NCBI RefSeq assembly: GCF_910592395.1
Contig: NC_088316.1
Coordinates: 16,120,001-16,184,000, forward strand
Direction: 5' to 3'
Length of the DNA: 64,000 nt
DNA from: Lineus longissimus
Taxonomy: Eukaryota; Nemertea; Pilidiophora; Heteronemertea; Lineidae
Shown one piece after another: positions 1 through 12,000 of the stretch. The position numbers and the translations under genes are program-made. The notes beneath the pieces are model-generated. The model made no database searches and had not been told where the DNA came from. It saw nothing but the letters and a program-made list of their open reading frames with translations. Every line of letters begins with the position of its first letter. Within the stretch, counting starts at the first letter, position 1.

Positions 1-3000
1 AATACCTAGCTCAAACTGCCAAAAAGCAGGACGTAGATAAAGAGGGTGCATTGTTTTTGAGGGAGAAGCAGGAAGGATTGTTCAAAAAAGGAGAAGGTAC
101 TATATTGCACTACTTTACCCACAGGCTGTGTGGCTCCTCCCAAGTTATGATTGACCTGCAGTACACAGGGGATGCATGAAGTCTCGCAGGCTATGTGGCA
201 CCTCCCGAGTTATGATTGACCTGCAGTACACAGGGGATGCATGAAGTCTTGGACTTCCACAAAAAGGGAATAAGAATTGGTCAGTCAATTTCAGCTACTA
301 ACATTACACACCTTTCTTTGTTTTCAGTGTTCACGGAAAGATGGTTCCTATTGAGGGGAAACTTGCTGTTTTACTACAAAACCAAGGAAAAGGGTTCCGA
401 GGTGGTTGGTGTCATTGTTTTGGAGCGATGCACGGTGGAATTGGACCCCGATGAGGACAAGATGTTCTCCTTCCAATTAGGTATGATCTTTCGTAATTGA
501 GACTTGGGGGAGAATTTGCATATGAATAATAAAATTTATATTCCTGAGTTATTCCGAGAGTAATGTCTTCATGAACAGGCCTTAAAAAATGTACTTATTC
601 AGGAGGCACTTCTGTAATAACTGTCAACAAGTTGGTGGGTGGGTGGTAATAATAGATTAAATTTTTATTTTTTTCGTAAACTTTATTTTCCAATATTTTG
701 TCAGTCTTTGAAGGTGATGATCGCATCCAGTACCTAGCTGCTGAAATAGAAAAAGAGCGAGATGCTTGGATTCAAGCCCTCCACATTGCCAGTTACGAGT
801 GCCTTAAGATGCAACTGGAGTGTCTGCGGGAACAGCTCCGAGCCAAAACTGGTCATGATCCAATACAGCAGCCTTCACCGGCTGTGCTGGATGAGTCAAC
901 TTGTTTAGGATGTAAGTAAAAGCTGTCGAGTGGATTTAAAAGTGGTGTACATGATGAGGTGGCTAACTTCCCTATTGATCCTCTCAAACTCTCATTTGAT
1001 TGCCACCTTATCCTCTCTGGTCATCGGAGACGAGTAGTTAGGGACTGAAAACTATTTGTAAAAGGTTTTGTAAAGAATATGAACTTCAAAAAAGGGGATG
1101 ATCCGGGATGAGTAGCTGCCTCCATGGATGGATCCTTGGAAAAGTGACATTTGTTCATTGTTGTGACGGTTAAGGTAGATCAGGACAGTCGATGCCAGTC
1201 AACACTGTACTCTTTTGAGATACTGAGTTTAATTTCTGTCTAATTGGCCGAGATTTGCATCTTTTCCAGCTGTGAGTGCCGATGAACCTGTGATAGAGAT
1301 GTGCTTACGTAAGTAAAACATTATGGTTGATTGCATCCCTCGAATTGCATCGTGAAAGCACTCCCATCTTTTCATTACACACGTTCTCAAGGATTTTGAT
1401 ACTTACAATACATGCCATCTAACTTTGATTGACGTCATTAAATACCTCTCCTCCAGGTGTAACATTTTAAGGGTCTGAAGGGGGGAGGTAGGAACTGAAG
1501 TGGTTTCTCAGTTAAAATCCATTGTGTAACGATTCTGACTTCCTGACTAAGGAATTTTTTGGGCCATTTTGGTCACTTTTCAACCTAAAAAATGAAATAT
1601 ACCTATGGGGTTGGTAATTCCAACATGCAGGTGCATGCAACAAACACAAGAGGCATTGCTGAGCATGATTAACTAAACACCATTCCTGCATTCATTGATT
1701 ACATGTTTCCCTTCTACTAACCCAGGCTGTGATAATCTTCCTCATGGTGGCCAAGGACAGGAACCCAATGCAATGGTGGTTGTCAGCACTCTCACTCCTC
1801 CGGAACAAACTTGGGCGATACTTGCTCATTCAGAAATTGAGGATGTAAGTTAAACTACTCGTTATAGTACCAGTTATCCAGTTAGCAAAGTGGTAGCCCT
1901 ATATTGTTAGTGATACCCTTCTTTTGTATGGGTGTTACTTCAAAAACGATTCATTAACGGCATGATAGAAGTAGAAATGTCCCCCACTGCATCACTTAGT
2001 TTAGATAACAACTCGCCAATATCAACAGTAGAAGGTTTCTTTGATGTCTTGCACATTGTGCAGGATTGACACAGTCCTGCAGTGCACTGTCGTTCTTATC
2101 AATATCTCTCTTCATATAGTGCATAACCTCTCAATTGTCAATGCCTTCACCACCCGAGGTCATTTAAATGCAATGGTGCCCTGTGTGTGCCAAAAGGGCT
2201 CTCAGTCTCAGTAACAATGGATAAGAGAGAACATAGGCAAACATTGTATTTCTACATTGTTTATTTTCCAGAGAACGAGTAATCCTGTGTTTATGAAGAC
2301 AATTTGTATGAACTGGCAATCAATCTCCGTGGCAACCAGAGTTAGACTTTCTGTTTATGACGTGAAGGAGAGGCTCACAGAAACGGTAGGTGTGAATTGT
2401 GCTCATTGTTGAAACCTCGTTCATCCACGCATTGAGATCATGAGCAAAACTTTCATTGGATTGTTTCTCTGAAAGTGATTGTTGAAAAAAATACGCAATT
2501 GGCGCATCGACAGTTGTCTTTACTTATTCTTGATGTCAAGTGAAGTATACACATTAGCCCTTTAACTTGAAACGTTGTATAATAAACGTTTTTTTTATGT
2601 CTTCAGATGGCTCAAATAGGGTATGCACTTTTCACAATGGACGAACTTCTGAAAGCACCTGAGAGCATTCTCGAGTTAAATCTCGGGTGAGTATTCTGTG
2701 AAGCCTGTTATTGGAAGACTTAGGTGGGGTCTGAAAACTTACAGAGCCATGTTGCTTGTGACCGTCTGATGAAATCCACCAGACGTCACGTGGAATCTGC
2801 CAGACGTCACAAGCAACATGGCCCTGTCGAGTTTTCGGACGCAATTTGCCATTACATGTACGTCATGCAAGTCATCTTTAGCAGTCAGCAGGTCCTGATG
2901 TGGTCTCTATTGGCACCAACTTAAAACTACAGCGATATGCACTATCATTGAGAGTGAACAGTTTTGATTGAATCAATTTATAAAGAAAGAATGCTCCCTT

Positions 3001-6000
3001 TTTGAAATGAATGCAGACTAGAAAGGATTTATTTTCACATACTAATGGTCTGTTTCATGTTTCAGTGAGGGTTGTGGTACTGTGACAGTGCGGGCTTGGC
3101 AAGGAGAGACCATATTTGAAGATGATGGGGCACTTGATGATGATAATGTGGATGATGTATTTGATAAATCTGAAGCTGAGCTACTCAATGCTTCAATGAC
3201 CTCAACTGGTACTCTGGTAGGTTGATGTTCTAAGTAACCAAAGGAAAGGAAAGGGAACTAAGTTCAGCATAAATTACAACAGAATGAGTTGTTGGTGCAT
3301 AGCTGCCTGGTAAATGTGGCCTGCCTGACAAGTTGCTTCCAGCTGGCTGACTCCCATTCTATGTGAAACCATACTCAGCGAGTTCTTTACCTGGATCATA
3401 TTCATAGGACATGCAACTGGGAAGAATGATGTGTGACTTCGCTCCCTCAAACTTATAAGATATGCCATGGTTGTTTTCAGATGAGTCTTGACGGTGATGA
3501 TCTTCTTGCCGACATCCCATCCGCCAGCAGGGGAGTTGTCCGGAGCAAATCGAGTGACCGTGTGCGACAGTTGCGCGCCCTGTATGACAATATCTCAACC
3601 AGGGTGTATAGGTTCCCAACCAATAAGGGAGGAGAGGTCAAAGTTCATGAATTTATGGGGGAGAGCAAACTCACATTTTATGTACCAAAGGAATTACTGT
3701 AAGTGGTTATGATTTGAATTGAAGCATTTGTTTTTGTCATGATAAAGTTAAGATTGGAGTCTAGACCATAAAATAACAGGTGTGAATATAACGAGGTCTC
3801 TCTTTCCCAGAATGGTCGGTCCATTACACCATTATTGTGTTTAGTCAAAAGGTCAAATTCATTAGAGATGAAGGAGAACCACAAAAAATGGGCCAAAAGA
3901 CAACTTTACAGCTGAAGAGCTTAGTGATTTGTTTCTTTTCCAGTAAGATTTGGATCGAGGAAGAAAAAACTAGAATGATTCAGCTACAAGATCTTGGAAA
4001 GGTATGTTGATTTTCCCAACTAAATCTTGCGAATCTTTCCAGGCAGATAACAATGTAAAGAAAATCATATCATTTTGAACAGTTGCCAGGTAGTGTGTTG
4101 ATAGTTGAAGTAAATACTTGTTGCTTCAATGTATAAACGTGTGACGAATCATTTAGTAAAAGATTAACTAAAATATCTTTGAAAATGTTTAGCCACTTGC
4201 TCTTAGAATTGCATCAAGTTTTTGATACATGTACATGTATGTTCATAAATATTCATTCCGATGTCGATGAAAGATTACAAAGTTTCATCTCTCCGAAATT
4301 AATGTAGTGCTGATTATCTGTCTTAATTTTAGATAATATTTCATCATCATTCTATCTGATTCTCCTTCTTACTAACCTACTAACTGCATGCCTTTCCACT
4401 TTGTACTTGCGATCTTTCCCTTAATTTTAACTGATACTAGTAGAACTCAGGTTGTGTCCATGTGCCATGCCTATGACCTTAATCTTTCAGCGTGGCTGTT
4501 CTTATTTTGGTACTGAAAATCCATGTGTTTCTTCTTGAAAAGCAATGACATCCCTTCTAAAGCTACTTTTTGTGAAAAATGAGTTAAAATTAAAAATAAA
4601 TATTTTGCATAGTAATAATATAGGTTATTTTCTTTCACTGATGAAAATACCGTCTACAGCTTTCCATTCTTTTCAGTCTTCCCTTTCTCCTATTAACTAT
4701 TAACTAACTAGGCAATACTTTTGACCCATACAGTCCTGGCTGATTATCATCAGATTGGCAACTTTGATTCATTTTATTAGCTTGAAGATCTTGTCAGAAT
4801 CATTGAAGTTTGGAAAGAGATGTAAGATGTGTAAATATGCATAAAGAAGAATCAGTGGACTCGGGCCAGAATCTCAAATCTTTTGTGACAATTGATATTA
4901 CACTATATTCTCTGAGCTTTACCCTGCATCATTAATCGACTTGTTTTCCACTGACACGTGTGTTTTGTTCTCCCAGCTAAACGGCCGGCATGAACATGTG
5001 CGGCAGGCATGTATAGATCACAGTGTTGAGCAGCAGAATATTTATACCGAGGCCCTCTGCAATATATCTTGCTATGAAGGTTTGATCTTGCACGTTTCTT
5101 CCCCAATTTGCCACTGTTTGTTTATGGACATCTCTTGTTGCAAGCTGAGGTTTTTGTTGCATTAATTTGACTTTGAGCTCATTCATTACTAAAAGATTAT
5201 AAACGTGATAGTGCTGAGATACTGTTGGGGACAACTGGATATTCTGACGTTTTTACAATGGATCATCCCCAGTGCCTTCGGGGACACCTCAGTTAGCAGG
5301 ACACCCACTCTATTGGGGAAGGTGGTTGGTGATTTCTTGTCTGTTTTGGTAATGAATGAGCCTCTGCGCCATGTGTATTTTGTAGCATATTGAATGCTGC
5401 ATGTTGCAACCATAACTATTAATGGCCTTTGTTCTGATTCTATGCACACCTAGAAACCAAATTTGATTAAATTTGCCCAATCTTGTATGTGGAGACTGGC
5501 TTATTTCGAGTGAATTTGCATCTCAGTATTTTACTCTTCAGTATATTACTATGTTGGTACTGTGATGTCATTCAGTGATGGTCAGCATGATTGTGTATTA
5601 TTTTTTACTTCAGTCCTCATCCTTTCGAATTAGGCTGTGTTCATTTGATAATTCTAAAACAATAATCCTATTGTCCTCAGAATGTATGCAAACATTTAAC
5701 AGGAAAATATGTTAGAAAACATAACAAAAAGTCTTCTGACATTCTCTCTCAGATTGTAACTAGAAATAACCTGCTATGATATTTTCCTCTCTGAATTAAA
5801 GTAAATTTTCTAATCGCACAGTTGCATATCATAACTTTTCTCTATTACAAAAGCTGTGGTCTAAGTCGGATGGTCGTTGGGTACGTCACGCCAGTTTTTG
5901 ACTGAGTCGTCTGTTATACATTGTGTACATTCGAGCATTGTAGTTCTCTGGTAGAACACCAGGGGGCAGAAAATGCCAAGGGACGCGACGTAACCAACGG

Positions 6001-9000
6001 TCATCGCTTGGGTCCTAGTCTCAACATTAACCTCAGCTTGACAACAACAATTGTTCATATTCTGTCCAACCGTCTAACCAGACCCCTAACTATGCCTAAT
6101 CAGAGTCTGGAACCCGCAGCCTCTTCCTGTTCATAACATGGTTCTCTGCTAATCATTTGGCTGCTTGCTTGGCAAAGTTACAGAAATTAAGCACCCTAAT
6201 TCCAATCATGGACACATGTGAAAGTCCTTTTTCTGACTTGAATACCCGATATCAATTTGTGTCTTTGGAAAGGAAGTCTCGTATGGAAATGTGAGGGGTG
6301 ATACTTCGGGCAGGGGATTGGGTGTGTGTTAAAGTACGACTATTGTCTTCTGACTATTGATAGTTGGTTGTATGGATAGAATTAGGGTGCACCTAAAAAA
6401 AGATTGTATAACATTTTAACATCATTTAACATTTAACAATTTAAAAAGTCCATTATTTTGTAGATCATCTCATAGAAATACTGTACCAAAACAGCACTTG
6501 CTGTCAATGTAATCTCTAATCGAAGACAGAATTATCTTATTCATACAAGATTTTGCTAATGCTTAACTACATGTGTTGATTGCTTTTGCGGTTGTTCAGG
6601 CGATAACAGGGGTGACAGCGTATTATGTAATTACCTGTCAATCCTTCCATTTGCCAGGTTAACTGACGAGCAAAATTAGTTACCTCGGTATGCATTATGA
6701 ATAAAATAATTTTGTCTTCAAATGGATGCCGTGGTCAAAAGCTTTACAATTTTACTTTCCCATGCCATGCTATATGAGGATCTTGAAATCTAAAATCGCA
6801 CTCTTATGATAGTTGCATATAATATCATCACACATCTCACATAGCGCAGCCAATCAAAGATCTCATTTCCAGGATATCCCAGTTTCCCTGTCTTGGACAC
6901 AACCCTACATGTATGTTCAAATTCCTTTGTCCGTCCAATACCTCTGCCTCACCTTTAAGATCATTGTGAATGATTCATTCAAATTGAAATCATACATCTG
7001 TCCTTCTCTCTGATCCCAGCTGCCAAACGAATTCGAGAAAGCCAGGTCAGAACTGTTCGATCTGCACATGAAAACGACCAGCGTTTACACTCAGTGTCTT
7101 AGGTATATGCAAGAATATAAAGGTAAAAGACGATACGTTACTTGTCAGGGTTCGTACACCTTCTTCACGGTTGATTTGGTCTTCAATTTCCATTAATTAT
7201 GATATCAGTGTGCTGCAAGGAGTGAGACCTATCAACATTATCAAGTTCATGTGCCTTTGCCTTAAAACTACAGCAAGCCAGATGCAGTTCAAGCTCACAG
7301 ATATCATTCACCTGAAAGTTTTCCTTTCTGAAAAAACCTTTTTATCTAAAAGCCTTGGAATATTTTTCTGATTTTTAAACTGACGTGTACGAACCCTGAT
7401 TAAACTATGGGTGTAGTTGCTGGCACATTAATTTTTCCTCGGGATATGCTATCCTTCCCCTTCCATTTTGTTTGAATTTTGTGTGTTGTGACCTGAGTGT
7501 TGTCAAGGTGTGCTTATAACCCTTTTCTCGTCCCTCCACCTCAGAATATGTTGGCTGATAGCTAGTCATGCATGAAGGCAGAGTTGGCAGACCCTTCAAG
7601 TGTTTTGAAGCTACTGTTATTTGATAATTTCTTAATTAGCCGTGAGTGTAACTGTTGCACCAAGAAAATAACGATTGGAAAAGCTTTTGGAATTGTTCAT
7701 CATAGACATCAAAAGGTTACTTCTTTCAGCTAATTATATTTTGAACTCGGTTAGAATCTGCATCTGTCTGTAGGCTTGTTAAAATGTTGCATAGTTTGCT
7801 GCATTATGTTGATAGTTAGTAGAAGTTGTGAATAGAAAATAAAGAGCATCGTCTGGCTGCCATGATAGAGAGTGTGTACTGCTATGCTGCCATGCAGTAT
7901 AAAGCATTCAGTCTTTGCATGAAATTGCTGGTCGTCTCTCCTATGGTTGATAATGGTGAACAAACATACAACAACAAGTAACTCTTCTGTTAAGTTTGAC
8001 TTCTCACTTCTGTGTCATTCTGTGACAGTAACGTGCTGCACAAACGAGCGATTTAGACAGCAGTTGAAAGGACAGCATACTGCAGATGTCTTGGTACTCC
8101 CTTTAAAAAGCTGGAGAAAGTCTTACCTTTGAAATGTGCTCATCTTGATGATAATGGAAGTCAAATTGGTCTATATCAAAATACATTACACTTGAGCTAA
8201 TGTGTGCTCATTCACACACAGAGATTGTAAATTTGTAGAATGATTTCAACAATCTAAATGATTGTACTCTTTCCATTCCAACAGGACCACCATTTAAACC
8301 AAGCACCAAAAGGTTACTACGAGAGATGGAGTTTGTTCCTACAAATCTACATCTACAGAGGATGGCAGTGTTAAGTGAAAATAGTCAGAAAGGTAATGGT
8401 TCTGTCAATTTTAGGAGGCTTTAACAGAGATTTTTGAGAGCTGTAGTGGAAACTAATTCCACAATTTTGGACCAGTTGACGAAGAAGACCATCCACCAAA
8501 GGTTGGATGATTCGATGTGTTCTCACTCTATTTTGGTTTCAGTCTAATAAGAGCACCGACTTCAAAACAAATTCCTTTTTTCAGCTTCATACTATGATAC
8601 GATAACGGTCGGTGCTTTTATTGCATACCCGATGCGATTCAAACATGGAGGATTAAGAAGACTCATTTTACAATTTCGTGAACAATACATAAATAAGTTT
8701 GGCGCTGAGCCACAGGTAGAGAAAATCACAGAACTCTTGAATACCGTTGCTGTGTTACGCAAGGATATTCATTTTGAGAGTGAGGGTGTTAGTCGGGCGG
8801 CAGTGCAAGGTGATCAGGAAGTACTACCTCATGCAGCACAGAGGCTTAGTGATAAGGTAAGTAGGAATGATACGGAGGCCGCATGGGGAGGGACTAAAAG
8901 TTCGCCTGGTGAGTTGTATCAAAACCAGAATCGGAGTAAAGGCTGTGATTACCACGCACATGGCTATGACTAGGGAAACAAGAGATCAAAGGAGAGAGGG

Positions 9001-12000
9001 AACGTGCTCCAACTTGCTGCTTAGTGCTGTAACTAATCTGAATAATTCCTTGGCTTAGTCTTGAACTTTGTAAGAGACTGTTCAAGAGGTAAATCCAGGA
9101 TCCACCTCCCCGTCCTAAAGGCAAGTAAACCGCCCAATTTTCTTGATTTTCCAGGTTCGGCAGTTAACACTTGTGTGTGAGAGCAGTGTTGTTGAACAAT
9201 CTCTACAAGCCTTCACGTGGATGAAGACCAATGATGCAGACTTCACCAACAACCGACGGCCAGCTACGGAATATGTGTCTCCAAATAACAATTATGCAGA
9301 TAAAAATTGGCGATGGACGAGTGCAGACTGCAATCCATCCACTGTTGGAGAACCTTGGGTATGGTATTAACTAGTTGTACAAAGTTATTATTTTTTTAAA
9401 CTCCAGCTGTTTTTTATTTTTTTTAAAAGCTGATTGCTAGAACTCCAAGTATTGAGAGATGCTGCACTGTAAATTTTGGGGTTAACAGTTCTGTTTCGAC
9501 CACTGCGAGAATTTAAGGAATAATGTGAAATTTTTTTCCAGGATATTATGCGGTCAAACCTCGAAGCTATTGTGGTCTGTATGATATCAAAAATCGACCA
9601 TCTCCTGAAGAACTACTCTGGAAACAAAGACATCTGGATGGAGGAGATTGAACCACTAGTCACAAGGACGAAGGGAGCTGTGGAAAATATGGCCAAACTT
9701 GTCCTGGCATCACTCACTTTCAAAATGGTTCAGGAGCTCAGCTCTAATGTCGCACTTTGGCACAGTATCAAATATCGGCGGGACGTCATATTCTCTCATG
9801 CAGTAAGTTTTCTTTGGATTATCGGATGTTATGAATGGAGGATTGGCATGACAGTGAATGGTGGGGCTGATAATGAATCCAAAAGACGTCAAGTGATTGT
9901 GACTCATTCATTGGAAAGCTCTCGATAAGTGGATTTAATGTTTTCTGAAATGTTTCGCAATGGCTCAAATTCAAGGCCCATTTGCTTTGCCAATGCATGA
10001 TTGTCCATGTTGTCTTGACGTGCATTGTATATATGCTTTTCTTTCTTCCTTTCAGCTCACAACACTTATCACAGCTTTCATCACAAAAATACGCAGCTCT
10101 ATCAAGAACGGGACTTTTCTCTCACAAATTGCACGAATCGGTATCATTGCGAGTTTCGAAGGTTTACTCAGTTGTCATGGCGATGAGATGGGCATGCTCG
10201 AGGATATGGTAATTGCTGTAAATGATCTCAATAATGTCAAATTCCGCATTGTGCACTCTGCAGAAACGGAAAAAATCTTGCCGCGGATAGTTGTGGATAG
10301 GTACGTATTCTCATTGAATCTTTGTTTCCCATTAATCTAAAATTTGCCAGTTAATGCATCTTTGGTTGGTTTCACAGTAAGCCTCTACTTTGGCCCAAGT
10401 TCTCTCTTTTATCAAGTCTCATCGAAATTTTTAAAAGTTCAAATTTATTAGAGAAGGAGACTGCAAAGCCAATGTCTTAGTTTTATTCTCGTTTTATTTT
10501 TGGAGTATACTTTTCCTTTTTCAAAACGAGGCTCGGTTGATCTAACTAGTGAGCTTTGGGTGGATTTGATTCACAAGTGCAATAAGCTTGCCTAAATATC
10601 CTTGCTTAGAATTAGTGCGAAACCTTCTAAATGGATTTGATTTTCTACTTAGTCTCATGATTTATTTCGTTGTTTTGATTGGTGCAGTCATAGGCCTACG
10701 CGACAAGGCAGGTTAGTACAAGGCAATATCTGTACACTTTTCATGCCATTTGTCACTTTTGCTGAGGACTGAAAGTTCGCAACCATGAACTTCACATCTG
10801 TGTCATTTACCCTATTTTACATCTGTATGATTCGATCAGCACCGCTTTGTATTGTGCCGGTTTATGTTGGGCCACCACAGTGCGGGTCGCTCTCCTTGAC
10901 TTATCAATGGAGAACTGTAAAACCCAGAAATGTTGCATGGAATAGCCATATTGGGATGTGCCTATTGGCAGATGGATTATTTAATAGAGAATGCATGTTA
11001 TGTAAACTATCTATGCCGTGGATGGTTGTTGGGAGAAGACTGAACTGTCTTACAGCTTTTGTGCTCAGCTAAGCAATATATTACATGTATAAGGACTTGG
11101 GTGTTGGCTTGGCTATCAGGAGTAGAGAGATGGCTTTTGGGAATCTACATTAGCTTTATTGGTTAAAGGTTTTTTATGGTAGATAGCAGTCATTCTACTC
11201 AATTTTCTTTGTGTTAGTCATTCTTTTCTGTCGGTGATCAGATTTGTTAGAATTTTGGTGAATAGCGCTTTTAATCATTACAACTATCACAATCTTTGAT
11301 GTTTTTATTTGCTTTTCAAATCTGTAGCAGTGTGAAGACAGAGAGTCATCCTGATGCAAACAGGTGTAGTATACATATCACTTATAGTGCATGTTGTTTA
11401 TCACTCACTCCCACTCCTAGTGCATGTCGTATATAACTCCCTCCTTCTACAGGGACTGAGTCAGTGAACAGTGTACATGTAGGAAATGAAACATAGGATC
11501 CTATATCCTTACTTAGTTCTTACTCATTGTCTGCAAAGTTTCGACCTACATGTAGGTTGTCATCAGTGTGACCATTTGATGCCATCCTAGCGGGACAGTC
11601 CCCAGCCTGGGCAGCCTTGGCTTGAAGACAGCCCAGGTTATGTTGGGAAGGGTAGATTGAATTTCTTCCCATATTGACCCAGTTTCAAAACCTGACTCAG
11701 TCCTTGCACTCATTGTTTGTGTATGTGTGTGTTTAGCTGTCAGTCTACAGGGGCGGGGTGGCTCAATTATATGTCCAAAGTCGAATTGATAAACCAGTAC
11801 AGTAACATTGTCATTGGACAAGTCTATGTGTATGTATCGCGTATGGCATTGGTCCTTAACACTTTATGAACTCCATCCTCTGTATCAAACCCAGTAACAT
11901 TACTGTGTACTCTAGAAACTCTTACTAGGGACTCTAGGAGCTTGCCTTAGATTCTCCATACCTAACCCTGATCTCCTGTTTATTTACAAAATAGTGCTTT

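Noticed and set aside
250-290. Possible extra exon reading [11 protein letters not shown] before the PH exon at 328
   Set aside because: Exon <1-96 already joins in phase to 328-480 and supplies the KKGEV start of the PH domain. The candidate has no good acceptor and would leave an intron of about 50 nt.
8894-9124. Frames in intron 8857-9154 of INPP4
   Set aside because: The in-frame read-through of exon 8585-8856 continues past a good donor (AAG|GTAAGT), and joining to 9155 restores conserved sequence, so this is intron.
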